Positions 11,043 through 20,977 of a stretch of DNA of 64,000 bases are shown here, one piece after another. Source of the DNA: Dipteronia dyeriana (lineage: Eukaryota; Streptophyta; Magnoliopsida; Sapindales; Sapindaceae); contig CM065297.1 of the NCBI GenBank assembly GCA_032871835.1, positions 2,482,501-2,546,500 of the forward strand. The letters are read 5' to 3'. The notes under the pieces are model-generated. The model was not told where the DNA came from, made no database searches, and saw only the letters and a list, made by a program, of their open reading frames with translations. Numbering within the stretch: the first letter of the stretch is position 1; the number at the start of each line of letters is the position of its first letter. The translations under genes and the position numbers were made by a program.

Positions 11043-12130
11043 TCACATCTCACTTACCGGTAATGTCGTATGCTTGATCGTCACCAAGATACACCTTACC
11101 CAAATTTCTAGAGACGTAGTTCTTGAACAACTCCCTGTGATATGTGGCATGGAAATACACTCCCAATGCAGAACCCAAGACTCCGTCTTGCTTTCCAACG
11201 AGTTGAAAATATAGTCATCTAACTCCTCCGATACATAATTCACACTGCTTTTGCCCTTATCTTTCTTCCTAGATCTACACTCATACGAGAAGTGGCCTTT
11301 CTTACCACAGTTCCAACACTCTACATCATTTTTGTTTCATTGCTGGTTTCTCGAATAGTTAGTCTGATTCTTGGATTTCGACTTTCCCCTAAACTATGAT
11401 CTTCCCCATTGATTCGTGTTTTGATTTCTGCTTCTACCTTCCCTACCTTCCAAATTAAATGCTGAAGATCTAGACGCCCCTGATCCCTCTTCACTCATCC
11501 TGATCTCTTCGGTCATGATCATGTTTTCAACCTGTTGAAGATTCAAATTGTCTTTCCTGAACGAGTTGGCAATCTGACAGACTTGTCGTCTTCCAACTTT
11601 CTGGTAATTGGGTGAAAAGAAACACCACCATAAATTCCTCATCAAAACCGATATACAAAGAACACAACCCATCCTTTACTTCGTTGAATTTATTCAGAAA
11701 ATCTTTAAAGTTCTGACCCTCTGCCTTTTTCAAGGTTGATAACTTCTTAACAAGATAAACTTTCCTTACCATAGAAGGCTGTTCGTATAGGTATGATAGA
11801 GTATCCATTAGATCTTTGGCAGTCTGTTGATCCTTTACGTTGAAGGCAACATGCTTTGTCAAAATGATACAAATTGTTCCTAATACTTTCCAGTCCAGGA
11901 GTTCAAAATCATCATCATCCATGTTCTTCGGTTTTCGTTTCTTTTCCCATTCTTCATCGATCATATCCTTTGGTTTCTCTTTTATCGGCCAATATAGATT
12001 CTTCTGGTACAGATAATCCTCAATCTACATCTTCCAGAACCTGAAATTTGACCCATTGAATTTCTCAATCTTATGTGTTTCCTTCTCTGTCTCTATCTCT
12101 ACGACGAAATCGATGACCTCGAGAAGAACA
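11043..12130 (-). pseudogene. Copia-2 gag and protease remnant
   Basis: Gag N-terminus: KIEKFNGSNFRFWKM (near 12030-12070) followed by a TAG stop. The UBN2-like gag domain occupies 11527-11964 (KDLMDTLSYLYEQPSMVRK, FKDFLNKFNEVKDGL, LPESWKT). The zinc knuckle CWNCGKKGHFSYEC (CX2CX4HX4C) lies at about 11276-11325 in another frame. The protease active site near 11160-11185 is destroyed: where Copia elements have W-V-L-D-S-G the sequence reads W-V-L-H, followed by a small deletion that shifts the frame. The retropepsin would have been inactive. Confidence 0.82.
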
Positions 12131-12161
12131 AGATTTATATGTGAAAAGTGATCTGCCCCAA

Positions 12162-12179
12162 CCCGGAGCTCTAATACCA
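12162..12179 (-). other. Copia-2 primer-binding site
   Basis: The minus strand reads TGGTATTAGAGCTCCGGG, 2 nt inside the LTR border at 12182. It matches the tRNA-iMet-type TGGTATCAGAGC with one C-to-T change. Confidence 0.85.
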
Positions 12180-12181
12180 AT

Positions 12182-12774
12182 TGTTGTTGAGAAAAAAATC
12201 GTACACACACAAATTCAATTACAGACACAAATAATAGAAAGCAATAAGAAGAAAGAAGACACCAAAGATTTTATGTGGTTCAACAATTTGCCTACGTCTG
12301 TAGAGTGCATCGCACTCAATCCATTATTTCTCAGAGTTGATTACAATCTTTTTATCTCTCTTTCAGCCTCTCTTTAATTGCTCTCTCTCTAGCAATTTTT
12401 CTCGCACATTACACACTTTTCATAATGGTAGTATTTATATAGGAGCACTAGGGTTAGTCAAATCCCAATTGGAATTTATTTTTTTTAACTACTTCTCTAC
12501 ATAGAATTTCCTATTTCTCATGAAATCTGCAACTACTGCTGTCTGGACCATTGTGTAGGCATGTGTCCGCGCAACGCTTGACACCATTGGAGAATACTGC
12601 TCCATAGGCCGCGGTGTGTGCACTATATATGTGCCGCGGTCTGCACAACTTGTCACGCCTGGACACCACCGCTGTGTGTGTCGCGATCCAAGCTACTGTA
12701 TACGCCGTGATCTCCTCCACGCCACCTACTGGAACCCGTTTCTCTGCTAGTTTCTGGCTTCACATATCCTAACA
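12182..12774 (-). repeat. Copia-2 5' LTR (593 bp)
   Basis: The plus strand runs from TGTTGTTGAGAAA to CATATCCTAACA, giving TG...CA ends in element orientation. The inner border abuts the primer-binding site. The outer half (12540-12730) is GC-rich with repeated CCGCGGT-type motifs; the inner half is CT/AT-rich. The outer 220 bp is repeated at 7814-8046. Confidence 0.88.
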
Positions 12775-13034
12775 CATGAATATCACAATAATATATTAAA
12801 TCATGGATATAACAAAAAATAGGACAAAACCTAAAGAATTTAAAAACAATTATAAATATATAGCATAAGTGTAGGTTTAAATTTTTTTCAGGTGATACAC
12901 ATCAAAGAAAACAAGATATACAAAGAAAAGAGTAAATAAGAGACAACCCTTGAAGAAATCTCCTCCAAATAGCTCATTGCTTTTCTAGCTCAAAAGTGGT
13001 CCAAAGACCTCTCATTTCTCTTTATAATCTACTT
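12775..13034. other. Unassigned AT-rich spacer left of the MITE
   Basis: AT-rich DNA with no open frame or recognisable motif. With 13544-13953 it forms the sequence into which the MITE inserted. The two sides join smoothly across the TAA duplication. Confidence 0.4.
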
Positions 13035-13037
13035 TAA

Positions 13038-13222
13038 GAGCAACTCCAACGTTTTACACCAAATTTTACCCCAATTTGGTGTTAAAAGAGCATTTTGGGA
13101 GAATATGTTTACACCATTATTTTTTCACTCCAATGTTTCACACCAAATTTTACACCAAAAACAGATATTTTAAGAATATTCTTCCAATAAATCTTTAAAT
13201 TATTAAAAAATTAATTAAATTA

Positions 13223-13261
<39 letters not shown>

Positions 13262-13540
13262 ATATAGGTGTCATTTTGAAGATCTCAATGAGATCTTTTC
13301 AATGGTATATTTTTTAAGAATACATATTGTTATAATTAAGTATGAGAGGATTAAATTAGTAGTTGTAAAAAATAAAAAGTGATTGATGTGGCATTTACAA
13401 GAAAAAAACAACAAAAAAAAGGTTTTGGTGTGCACTGTAGCTACACCAATTTTTTTTATGTGTTTAGTGTGTTGGTTGGAGAGAAATTTTACACCAAATT
13501 GGTGTGTTTGATGCAAATTGTGTGCTGGTTGGAGTTGCTC
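13038..13540. mobile_element. Tourist-like MITE (PIF/Harbinger type)
   Basis: The element begins GAGCAACTCCAAC (13038) and ends with the exact inverse GTTGGAGTTGCTC (13540). It is flanked on both sides by TAA (13035-13037 and 13541-13543), the 3-bp TWA target duplication of the PIF/Harbinger superfamily. It is 503 bp, AT-rich and non-coding. Repeated TTTTACACCAAATT motifs occur near both ends, some in inverted orientation, so a single strand could fold. A (TA)n run is in the middle. Transposition would need a transposase supplied in trans. Confidence 0.87.
13226..13259. repeat. (AT)n microsatellite inside the MITE
   Basis: Seventeen uninterrupted AT dinucleotides. Confidence 0.9.
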
Positions 13541-13543
13541 TAA

Positions 13544-13953
13544 GATGGGTGAAAGATGTGTAAAAGGTGGTGTTGGAGATGTATGGTGAGCTCCCGTGGA
13601 GGTAAAACCTCAATGGGAGCTTGAATCTCTCTCTTATTTGGGGATGAAGAAGGAAAAGATGAATAAGGGTTTGTGTGTGGTGGGAGGTCTGTGGTGAGGT
13701 GATTTTAGCGTATTTGGATAGGGATTCCACTATTTGGGTGTAAAAATGGAAGGTATTCATAGATAAGATGTTTTTAGGGTAAAAATCCATCATTTGACAG
13801 AGAAAAATGCCACTTGGAAGCGACCTGGTGCTCAGTTCCCATTCAAGTCGCTTTCCCCTCTGGTGAAGATTTTCTATATCGCGCACTGTTACGAAAACGA
13901 GCATAACTTTCTCAAGAAAATCCGGAATTGTAATCCGTAAAAGTCGCTGGAAA
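13544..13953. other. Unclassified non-coding stretch
   Basis: Mixed-composition DNA between the MITE and the TIR element. A segment around 13880-13950 (CGAGCATAACTTTCTC and following) resembles a motif I have seen in plant retrotransposon LTRs, but I cannot assign it. No supported gene. Confidence 0.3.
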
Positions 13954-14159
13954 CTAGGGCCCTGTCTTGCAGCTGTTTTTCAGTCTGTTTTCGTTTTTAT
14001 TTTTCAAAAATGATTTCGAAAACGCCTTCGTTAACCTTTTTTCATTTTATTTTCGAAAAATAAAATGAAAAAACAAAACCAGTGTTAAAAGTGAAAGATT
14101 TGAAAAACACAAAATACATGTTTTTTGTTTTTGTTTTTGTTTTTCATTTTGTTTTTCAC

Positions 14160-14330
14160 TATTTTTATATATATATTTTTTAAACTATTAATTGTATTGT
14201 TATGCGTTTGATATGGTTAGGACAAGACGTGACAAGATATTCAAATGACCAAAGTGCCCCTCTTATATATATATATATAAATATTTATTTCAGAATAATT
14301 TATTTCTAATTAGAACTAAAAGTATTAATG

Positions 14331-14381
<51 letters not shown>

Positions 14382-14594
14382 TATAATTATTATATACATA
14401 TATATTATAATATTATATAATATAAAATAATATATTTTATGTATATTATAATATACATTATATATTAGAATATTATTTATATATATTATAACATATAATA
14501 CTATAGAATATTATTATATAAAATAATATATATTATAATATTTACATAATTTGTATATTAATATTCTATAATATATAATATTAAGATTATATAT
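14160..14594. repeat. AT-rich low-complexity DNA, left part
   Basis: Almost pure A/T including (TA)n runs near 14337-14371. It ends where Tat-A begins, and a similar block resumes at 31726, supporting a single AT-rich core split by insertion. Confidence 0.75.
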
Positions 14595-15697
14595 TGTTGA
14601 CGGGTAATTTACTCGAGATGAGAAATTTCTATTAACACCCTCGAGACCACTACCACGAAAGCGGTGGCCAGGGTCGGTACCGTTGGTTTCCGACCTGTTT
14701 GAGAGAGATACGTGAGGTAATAACAGTAAATGGGAGCTCTATATTTGATATATTTCTTTAAGATACAAATAACTCTCTTATCTGCTCACAATCTCTCGGA
14801 GGTGTAGGGTGGTGGCACCTTGGTTCCTGTCAAATAGTGGAGATGAAGGTGACCATGTTCTGTAATCAGAATTTAGGCCCTCCTTCTATGTGTATGTCTG
14901 TTGTTTATAATTTTGTCTCTGTCGTTCGTTCTTTTTTGTCCATCTCCTTCCCCTTGCTTGGCTTTACATATATATATCGTCCAAGTAGGTTTTTAGTTTA
15001 CGAATACTCTACCGTAATCTCATGAATCCGTTCCCTCCTTATCGGGCGAGATTTGTTATTTAAATTTGAATTGTTTCCGGAATTCGATGACATCGTTGAC
15101 GAAGATAAGTTGGTTCCCTTATTTGAATTTAAACTCTTGACGTGCATATAGATATCATGTGGAGATGATCCTGTGTGCATTCGTACCATCGATCTTCATG
15201 GAGGTCACCCTGCCAGCTGCCCGTTGCCCAGTAGAGCGAGGTGGATCCATGCTTTGGCTCTGTTCTTAGAAGCTTAAGATGGATTTTCTCTGACCTATGA
15301 GGGCTTGAGGTTCTCTTGTAGACCTCTCCGGGAGGTAGCTGGGGTAGTGTAGATCCATGCGTGATTCTTCCCTCATGCCCAGAAAGGACAGCGGGCTTCT
15401 AGAGAGGTTGGCGGGCTTCTTTCGAATGCCCCTTGAGCTTAGAGCCTTCCCCTAGAATTTACGGGCGATTGTGGAGCTCGACCTTTGAGCCGAGGTTCCC
15501 CGATAGATGGCCTGGAGAAGCCCGGGCTCCAGTACTCTTGTGGGGGCTCGTCTCGGTCGCGTCTGGCTTGTCTTCTGGTAACTTTGAAGCTGAACTGGCC
15601 TTTCCTGCTCTTGCGGGGTGGCTTTACCGGGCTTCATGATTGTCGATTGAAGGTGGGAAATTTCTCTTTGATCCCTAGCCAAATTTCCCTATTAACA
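14595..15697 (-). repeat. Tat-A 3' LTR (1.1 kb type)
   Basis: The plus strand runs TGTTGACGGGTAATTT to CCCTATTAACA (1103 bp). It is the inverse of the Tat-C LTRs at 34041-35137 and 45213-46328 and of the solo LTR at 32103-33213. It is bordered on the right by the polypurine tract, which identifies it as the 3' LTR of a minus-strand element. Confidence 0.9.
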
Positions 15698-15717
15698 GAA
15701 GTCCCCTTTGACTTGAA
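15698..15717 (-). other. Tat-A polypurine tract
   Basis: The minus strand reads TCAAGTCAAAGGGGACTTC immediately before the 3' LTR. The same tract precedes the 3' LTRs of Tat-B, Tat-C and Tat-D. Confidence 0.8.
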
Positions 15718-15910
15718 CACCGGTGGTAGAGTTGGGGTTGGAGTCAGATTCCTTGTTTAATTGAGAACGGTTTTCGCCATAAAGATAATTAATGAGAGCG
15801 AATTTTTCTCATTAATTACCCAACATTTTGAATTTGAAACTGAGTGTTATTCGAAGAAAAATGACTGAAATACAGTGGTGATCTTCTTGAGGATATCGCC
15901 CATAGACCTC

Positions 15911-15918
15911 TATTTAAG
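15911..15918 (+). promoter_or_regulatory. TATA-like box of the Tat-A antisense gene
   Basis: TATTTAAG lies in the context CTCTATTTAAGCC, 124 bp before the ATG at 16035. The Tat-C copy has the equivalent CTCTATTTAAACC at the same distance. Conservation between the two copies supports a promoter role, but this is inference. Confidence 0.45.
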
Positions 15919-17033
15919 CCTGGTCTGACCTTCACCTTCTTCATACTTCCTCAAATCTCAAACTTTCAAATTTCTTCTTCCCCGTTTTCTTTGCCGAAAT
16001 CTTTCACTTGCTCTCTTACCTCTCTTTCCCATCGATGTCGACTTCCACAGATAGTGTTGATGCCTTGGTGGAGGGCTCCGGGGGCCCTAACCTAGCTCAT
16101 CTTAAGCGGGTGCTAGGGATTTCAAGCGACGAGGAATCTTCCCCCCTCCGCCAGCGCCGTAGTTCAAACAGGAACGCTTCTATCGGCTCTGGCTTTTCTA
16201 ACCGGCCTAACAACCCTCTGAACTTAGTCGACGAAGACTCTGACGTCTGGGAGAGATTAGATGCAGTAGGAAGGGCTTAAGTCATGGTGGCGGAGCTTCC
16301 TCCAGTGACAATCCTTCCTTTCAAACCCAGGGTCATCCCCGACTCTACTGTCTATCCTCAGTCGATCGGCAGTCTACGGGACAAGTATGGTATTCTTGAT
16401 ACCGTTTCTCTAACAGTTCCCCATCAGAATTACAATGCTTTTAGCCCACCCAAAGACGTGGTTCCTATCCATGTCGAGGCTTTTGAGAGCGGGGTGAGGC
16501 TTCCTCTCCACCCCACCCTACGGCGGGCTCTCAATGCCCATCAGCTGGCTCAGCTTCAACTGACGCCCGGCTTCTGGAGGCATCTAACCGGCTTCCTGGT
16601 ATTATGAAGGGAGCAATAGGAGCTGAGCGGCGTAACCAGGGAGCACGATACTGAAGAGCTCACCTTCCTTTTCTAGATCGACAGCCTAGCAGGAGTCCCA
16701 CGAGGCCAATTCTATGCCAAGGCTAAGAATATGCTCAATTTATCATCCCCGGGGCTTCAAAGAAGGACTCCGCTTGGAAAGAAGACTGCATATTGGTGAA
16801 GGAGACTAGGGGAGCTCCATCTTCGTCGGTGGGCATGAGCTCGAGGTTCCCACCGCATTTAGTGACAAACCAACATGGGGTCGGGATTCCTTGCCTGATG
16901 AATCTGAAGCCGTGCTGAAGACCATCCTAGCTCAGAATTATTTGAATATGAAGTTTTCGACCACCGTCCCCTTCGATCCCCACAGGGTAAACAGGTGCCT
17001 GCTGATTTTCGGTGATACCCCTCGTAAGTATCT

Positions 17034-17109
17034 CGATCTATCTTGTCTTGTTTTGTTTTGTTTTATTTGAGGGTTCAGTTATGATAATCTTGATTCTTTT
17101 CTCTAACAG
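17034..17109 (+). other. Intron 1 of the Tat-A antisense gene
   Basis: Donor CTC|GTAAGTATC and acceptor TTTTCTCTAACAG|TATTTG with a T-rich body (TTGTCTTGTTTTGTTTTG), 76 bp. The same donor and acceptor occur in Tat-C at 43880 and 43799. Spliced use is inferred from sequence only. Confidence 0.65.
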
Positions 17110-17641
17110 TATTTGTTGTTGCTCCAGCTTCTTACGAATCTTGACAAGCTGAGATACCTCCTCCTCTTTTCAGATTGTCTCCGGGAGCTCTCCCGACTGT
17201 TCCAAAGAAGGGGGGGGGTCAACCACTAAGGTAGCTGCCCCGTTCGTCCCTTCCTCTTCTCCTTCCCAGGTGAAGTCCAAGATGGCTCTTCTAGCATCTC
17301 GGGCTGTGAAGGCTTTAAACCGAGGAGGGTCTGCTTCCCAAGTCTTCAATAAGTCTGTCCCTGCCCCTCATGTAGAAGTTACTGCTCCAAACGATTCCTC
17401 CCGAGTCCCGCTACCCCTCTCTACAGATCCGATTGTATCTCAGGTAGTCGAGGTTCCTGATGAGCCCGATGCCGATTTTTCTGAAGTCACCCCTTCTCGC
17501 CCCCACCAATAATCAAGCTCGGTGGGTCAGGATGAGGTTCTGAAGCAATTTGTCTCATCTTGTCCAGGCGGCGGGCTTTTGAGGATGTCCGCGATGCCCG
17601 TAGACATCTTGATCACCAAAGAGTCCTCCCTTTTAGCCGAG

Positions 17642-17712
17642 GTAAAATGTCGCTTTTACTTCTTCATTGAGCTACTTGACTTGTCATTTTCTAACATGAT
17701 TTTCCTTTGCAG
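17642..17712 (+). other. Intron 2 of the Tat-A antisense gene
   Basis: Donor GCCGAG|GTAAAATG and acceptor TTTTCCTTTGCAG|GCTTT, 71 bp, T-rich. The counterpart in Tat-C is 43181-43250 (70 bp) with the same acceptor sequence. Confidence 0.65.
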
Positions 17713-19019
17713 GCTTTAAATTTTCAGGTGGCGATGGGGCATCAGGAAGCCTTCCTCCTTGGTCGGGCAGCCAAGGCTGAGGCTGAAGCTGAGCGAGTCA
17801 TGGGGTTACTAGTGGGGGTTCAGACCCTGGTCAAAGAGATGACCTCCAGCTAATAGGGAATGGAGACGCAGCTAGCTGAGCTTCAATACGATCATGAGAG
17901 GCTGAAGCGAGCTTTTGATCAGGAGACTCTCCAGTGGAAGCGGCGGGCTAGCGGGAGAGGCGAATGCCCTAGATGTTGAAAACTAAAATTTGTAGGCTCG
18001 AGTTACTTAGCTCCAAACCGAAGTGGAAGCCTTTTTTAGCTAGGGGTACTTCTATGCCTCATATCTGGTTGCAGAGGCTCTCCCTCCTCCATTCGATCTC
18101 TCCAGCATTGCAGGCTGGGATAGAGCGGAGGTCATGTCACAGGCTCTAGAGATGTCTCGCCCCGAAACTGATGAAGCTGGTCCTTTCGGGGAGGGAGTTG
18201 AGAAGCATTTGGAAATGCCAAATCTGCTTTCTTCTGTTCCAGTCTTACCGGCATCTTGTCCTGACGAATCCTCAAAAGGAGTTCACAACGAGGAACCAGA
18301 AAGAGGACTCGCTAAAGCCAGAGATTCCTCCGCAGTGCTATCAGGAATGGAGTTAATAGAATGCGGGAACGTGCCTGAGTCGGTGTCCATCCTTCTCGAA
18401 GCAGCCATATCTTCTAAAGTTATGACGGTGATCAATAAAATTGTGGAGGAGGATTCTGCTGAACCCGAGGCAGCCGGGGTTGATCTGCAGGACTAGGTAG
18501 AAGAGGTGGCTGATGCAGCTGGCCAGGACGAGCTGCGACCGGGGAGGGGAGCAGATGGCGAGGTTCATCCTGTGGAAGAGGAAATTGAAGGCCCTCAGGA
18601 AGACGAAGAAGCTTGAGTTCTCTTCCATGTAATTTATTTTGAATGCCCGAAAAAGGGGGTGGGCATCCCATCTTCAACTGTGTTTGATCTCTTATTATTT
18701 TTCCTTTGTAGCCCAGAACCAGGGATTGGGCCCCCCTTGCTTGTAGTAGCCTTGTTGGGGGATAGGCTCCCTTACTTGATAATAAAAGTTTAATCTCAGA
18801 TCTAAATCTTGCTCCCATGTACTTGCTTGATCGTCCAGCTTTTATATAGAAGCGAGCTATCTTTGGGAAAAATTAAGATAAGAAAAACAAGTTATTGGCA
18901 TTGAGCCCCCATACTGACAGTCCCCTTGTTTGATTGTAGGTTTGCTGTAGTAAGTAACCCTGTATCAAGGAGAGCTAGTAAAATAACAGGAGCATTTAGA
19001 GTTTAAGTAAGTCGAGCCC

Positions 19020-19600
19020 CTTTGGGAGGTTGTAGCCCGAGTATAACATTAAGTGGAGAATTGCTTAGTCCCTTCTTAGGCTCCGGATCAGGAGGGCTTC
19101 CGGGCTTTCAAGCTCGATTCCTTCTTGGGGGTGGTAGCCCGAACAAGGCATTAGAGGGCTATTTAGCTATTTCATGGTCTCGAGATCTAGGTGGCAACTA
19201 TGCTCTTACATTCATATCCTTCTTGGGGGTGGTAGCCCGACCAAGGCATCAGGAGCGCTATCTAGCTATTTCTTGGTCTCGAGATCTGGATGACAATATG
19301 CTCTTACACTCAGACCCTTCTTGGAGGTGGTAGCCCGACCAAGGCATCGGGAGCGCTATCTATCTATTTCCTGGTCTCGAAATCCGGATGGCAACTATGC
19401 TCTTACACTCAGATCCTTCTTGGGGGAGGTCACCCGACCAAGGCATCAGATGTGATGAGGGGGATTCCCCGATCAATCCCTGGTCTCGAGATCTGGATGG
19501 CAACTATGCTCTTACACTCAGACCGTTCTTGGCGGGGGGTGATGCCAGGCCGAGTCATTAGAAGCAGCGAGGGGGCTTCCCCGGCTTACCTCTAGTCTTG
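19020..19600 (-). repeat. 99-bp tandem repeat in Tat-A
   Basis: About five to six imperfect units with the core CTTCTTGGGGGTGGTAGCCC, followed by GACCAAGGCATCAGGAGCGC and CTCGAGATCTGGATGGCAAC. The array lies between pol and the antisense gene, the same position as in Tat-C. Related arrays are in Tat-B, D and E. Confidence 0.85.
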
Positions 19601-19824
19601 AGGCGATAATATCGAAACTTTCCATGTAGACCCAAATCATTGTAGGACATAGTCGAAGATAGAGTAAACAAGAAAACAGGCGAGCTTTATTGATATGGAA
19701 GATGGAGTACAATACTGTCAGAAAATAAAAAGAAGCTAGTCAGAGGTTGCCTGCTCCTGAGTCTTCTGTTTAAGGGTAGAATTTCCTTAGGTGATCCCTC
19801 TTTGGTAGCTCGCTACTTTCTCAG

Positions 19825-20052
19825 CTATTCTTGTTTTTCCTCTAGGAGGTCCAAGCTAGCTTGGAGCTTGATTTCGTTGCTCCCCGATTCGAATCGTTGG
19901 ACTCTAAAGGAGGTCAATTTATGCTCTACAGGTAGGACTGCTTCAACCCCGAAGGCCAGCGAGTAGGGCGTTTCCCCGGTAGTTGTTCTCTTTGTAGTGT
20001 GGTAAGCCCAGAGGACCTCGGGAAGCTCCTTTACCCATATACCTTTCTTCAT
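19825..20052 (-). pseudogene. Tat-A integrase C-terminal fragment
   Basis: The minus strand encodes WVKELPEVLWAYHTTKRT, TPYSLAFGVEAVLPVE and LQASLDLLEEKQE, matching the end of the Tat-C integrase at about 40515-40735. Only the tail after the D-D-E core is present. The fragment is joined directly at about 20050 to the end of the protease region, so everything between was lost in one deletion of roughly 2.7 kb by Tat-C coordinates. Confidence 0.85.
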
Positions 20053-20640
20053 ACTTCTATGTCGGGCATCACGAGTTCTTCTTCGGGGTAATCAATGGAT
20101 CCTGCATTTTCCAGGTGTAGTGTAGGGGCTATCCCATCTTGGATAGTCGTCACCTGTGCGAGTTGCTTTGCTAGAATTGCTGGGTTAGCTGACACTGCGT
20201 AGCATTTCCTAGCTGCTTGCTGATCACCCCGAACCTCTCCCACCTTGTCTCCTACCGAGAACTTCAAGACATTATGGTAAATAGAAAGGACCCCTTTCAA
20301 AGATGACAGAAATGGCCTCCCTAATATTGCATTGTATACCGACGGGGTGTCCACCACTACGAAGTCAGTCATGATGTTCTATTGGAGAGGTGCGGATCCA
20401 ATGACCACTGGTAGGATTTTTGATCCTGCGGGTGTGATGGAGTCCCCAGTGAACTCGTATAATGGAGTAGAGCAACTATTGTAGCACCAATGCTTCAAGT
20501 TCAGCTTCTCCAAGGTATATTTGAACAAAATGTCGACGCTGCTACCTGTGTCGACGAGCACGCGATGCACCATAAAGTTGGCAATTTGTAATGTAATGAC
20601 CATGGGATCATCATGTGGCTGCACGGTGTTAAAGACATCT
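20049..20640 (-). pseudogene. Tat-A aspartic protease region
   Basis: The minus strand carries the retropepsin motif VHRVLVDTGSSVDILF near 20530-20575, so unlike Tat-C the catalytic D-T-G-S is intact. Downstream are LKHWCYNSCSTPLYEFTGDS and FVVVDTPSVYNAILGRPFL, as in Tat-C. One TAG stop at about 20376 splits it. The segment ends at the deletion joint with the integrase fragment. The protease would process Gag-Pol in the particle; with no RT downstream this copy could supply at most Gag and protease. Confidence 0.83.
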
Positions 20641-20977
20641 GCCTTAGTGAAAATGATCTAAGACAGCTGGGAGGGGTTGGTCGGTCTCTGGTCGACCTTG
20701 AAGATATCCCACCCTTCGACCGTACGAGGGACCTTCCTCGCATGGTTTTTTCAGGAATTGTTGGAGATGCCTGCCATAGTGGGACCTCCGCTGATAGTGC
20801 GAATTACCTGAATCTGTTGCATCAGGTCTGCCGATCTTCCTTCCTCTTCTCAGCGTGTTCCCGAATCTCTGCTTGGACCTCTCTTCCAGTTTGAATATTC
20901 TCCCTAACTTGTTGTGAGAACTCTATCAAGCATCCTCCCCTTATCAAAGCCTCAATCTGGTTCCGCATGTTGTATCA

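Larger units (their letters stand above)
7814..12774 (-). mobile_element. Tork-like Ty1/Copia retrotransposon (Copia-2)
   Basis: This is a minus-strand element with a complete 5' LTR (12182-12774), primer-binding site, degraded gag-PR-INT-RT-RH, polypurine tract (8047-8058) and a truncated 3' LTR (7814-8046). Protein signatures such as YVLLTNAGEP, ENTSKWDLAMKDEMKSL and NPADMLTK match the Tork/Tnt1-like branch of Copia as I know it. The right flank after 12774 reads CATGA, but the left target duplication was lost with the missing part of the 3' LTR. All proteins are broken and several catalytic residues are replaced. Confidence 0.88.
16035..18616 (+). pseudogene. Antisense intron-containing gene in Tat-A (PF04195-like)
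   Basis: This gene runs opposite to Tat-A between its 3' LTR and pol. The ATG at 16035 (MSTSTDSVDALVEGS) is in frame with a serine/arginine-rich N-terminus. Then comes a domain with PLHPTLRRALNAHQLAQLQL and TPGFWRHL that resembles the 'putative gypsy type transposon' family PF04195. A later part (LGRAAKAEAEAERVMGLL, METQLAELQYDHERLKRAF) looks like a coiled coil, and the C-terminus is acidic, ending EGPQEDEEA at 18616. Two short GT-AG introns are visible (17034-17109 and 17642-17712), also present in the Tat-C copy. Stops at 16278, 16605, in the coiled-coil part and at 18494, plus frameshifts near 16740, break it. Antisense genes at this place are known in Tat elements such as Grande; the function is unknown. 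The family name is tentative. Confidence 0.65.

Noticed and set aside
13464..13904. 146-codon minus-strand frame across the MITE border.
   Set aside because: It crosses a MITE end and has low-complexity composition with no motif; chance frame.
14337..14594. AT-rich block considered as a replication origin or matrix-attachment site.
   Set aside because: It is the low-complexity core of a TIR element; composition alone does not support a function.
15433..15760. Plus- and minus-strand frames of 70-90 codons inside the Tat-A 3' LTR, recurring in every LTR copy.
   Set aside because: They lie wholly within LTRs, differ in length and breaks between copies and have no recognised domain.
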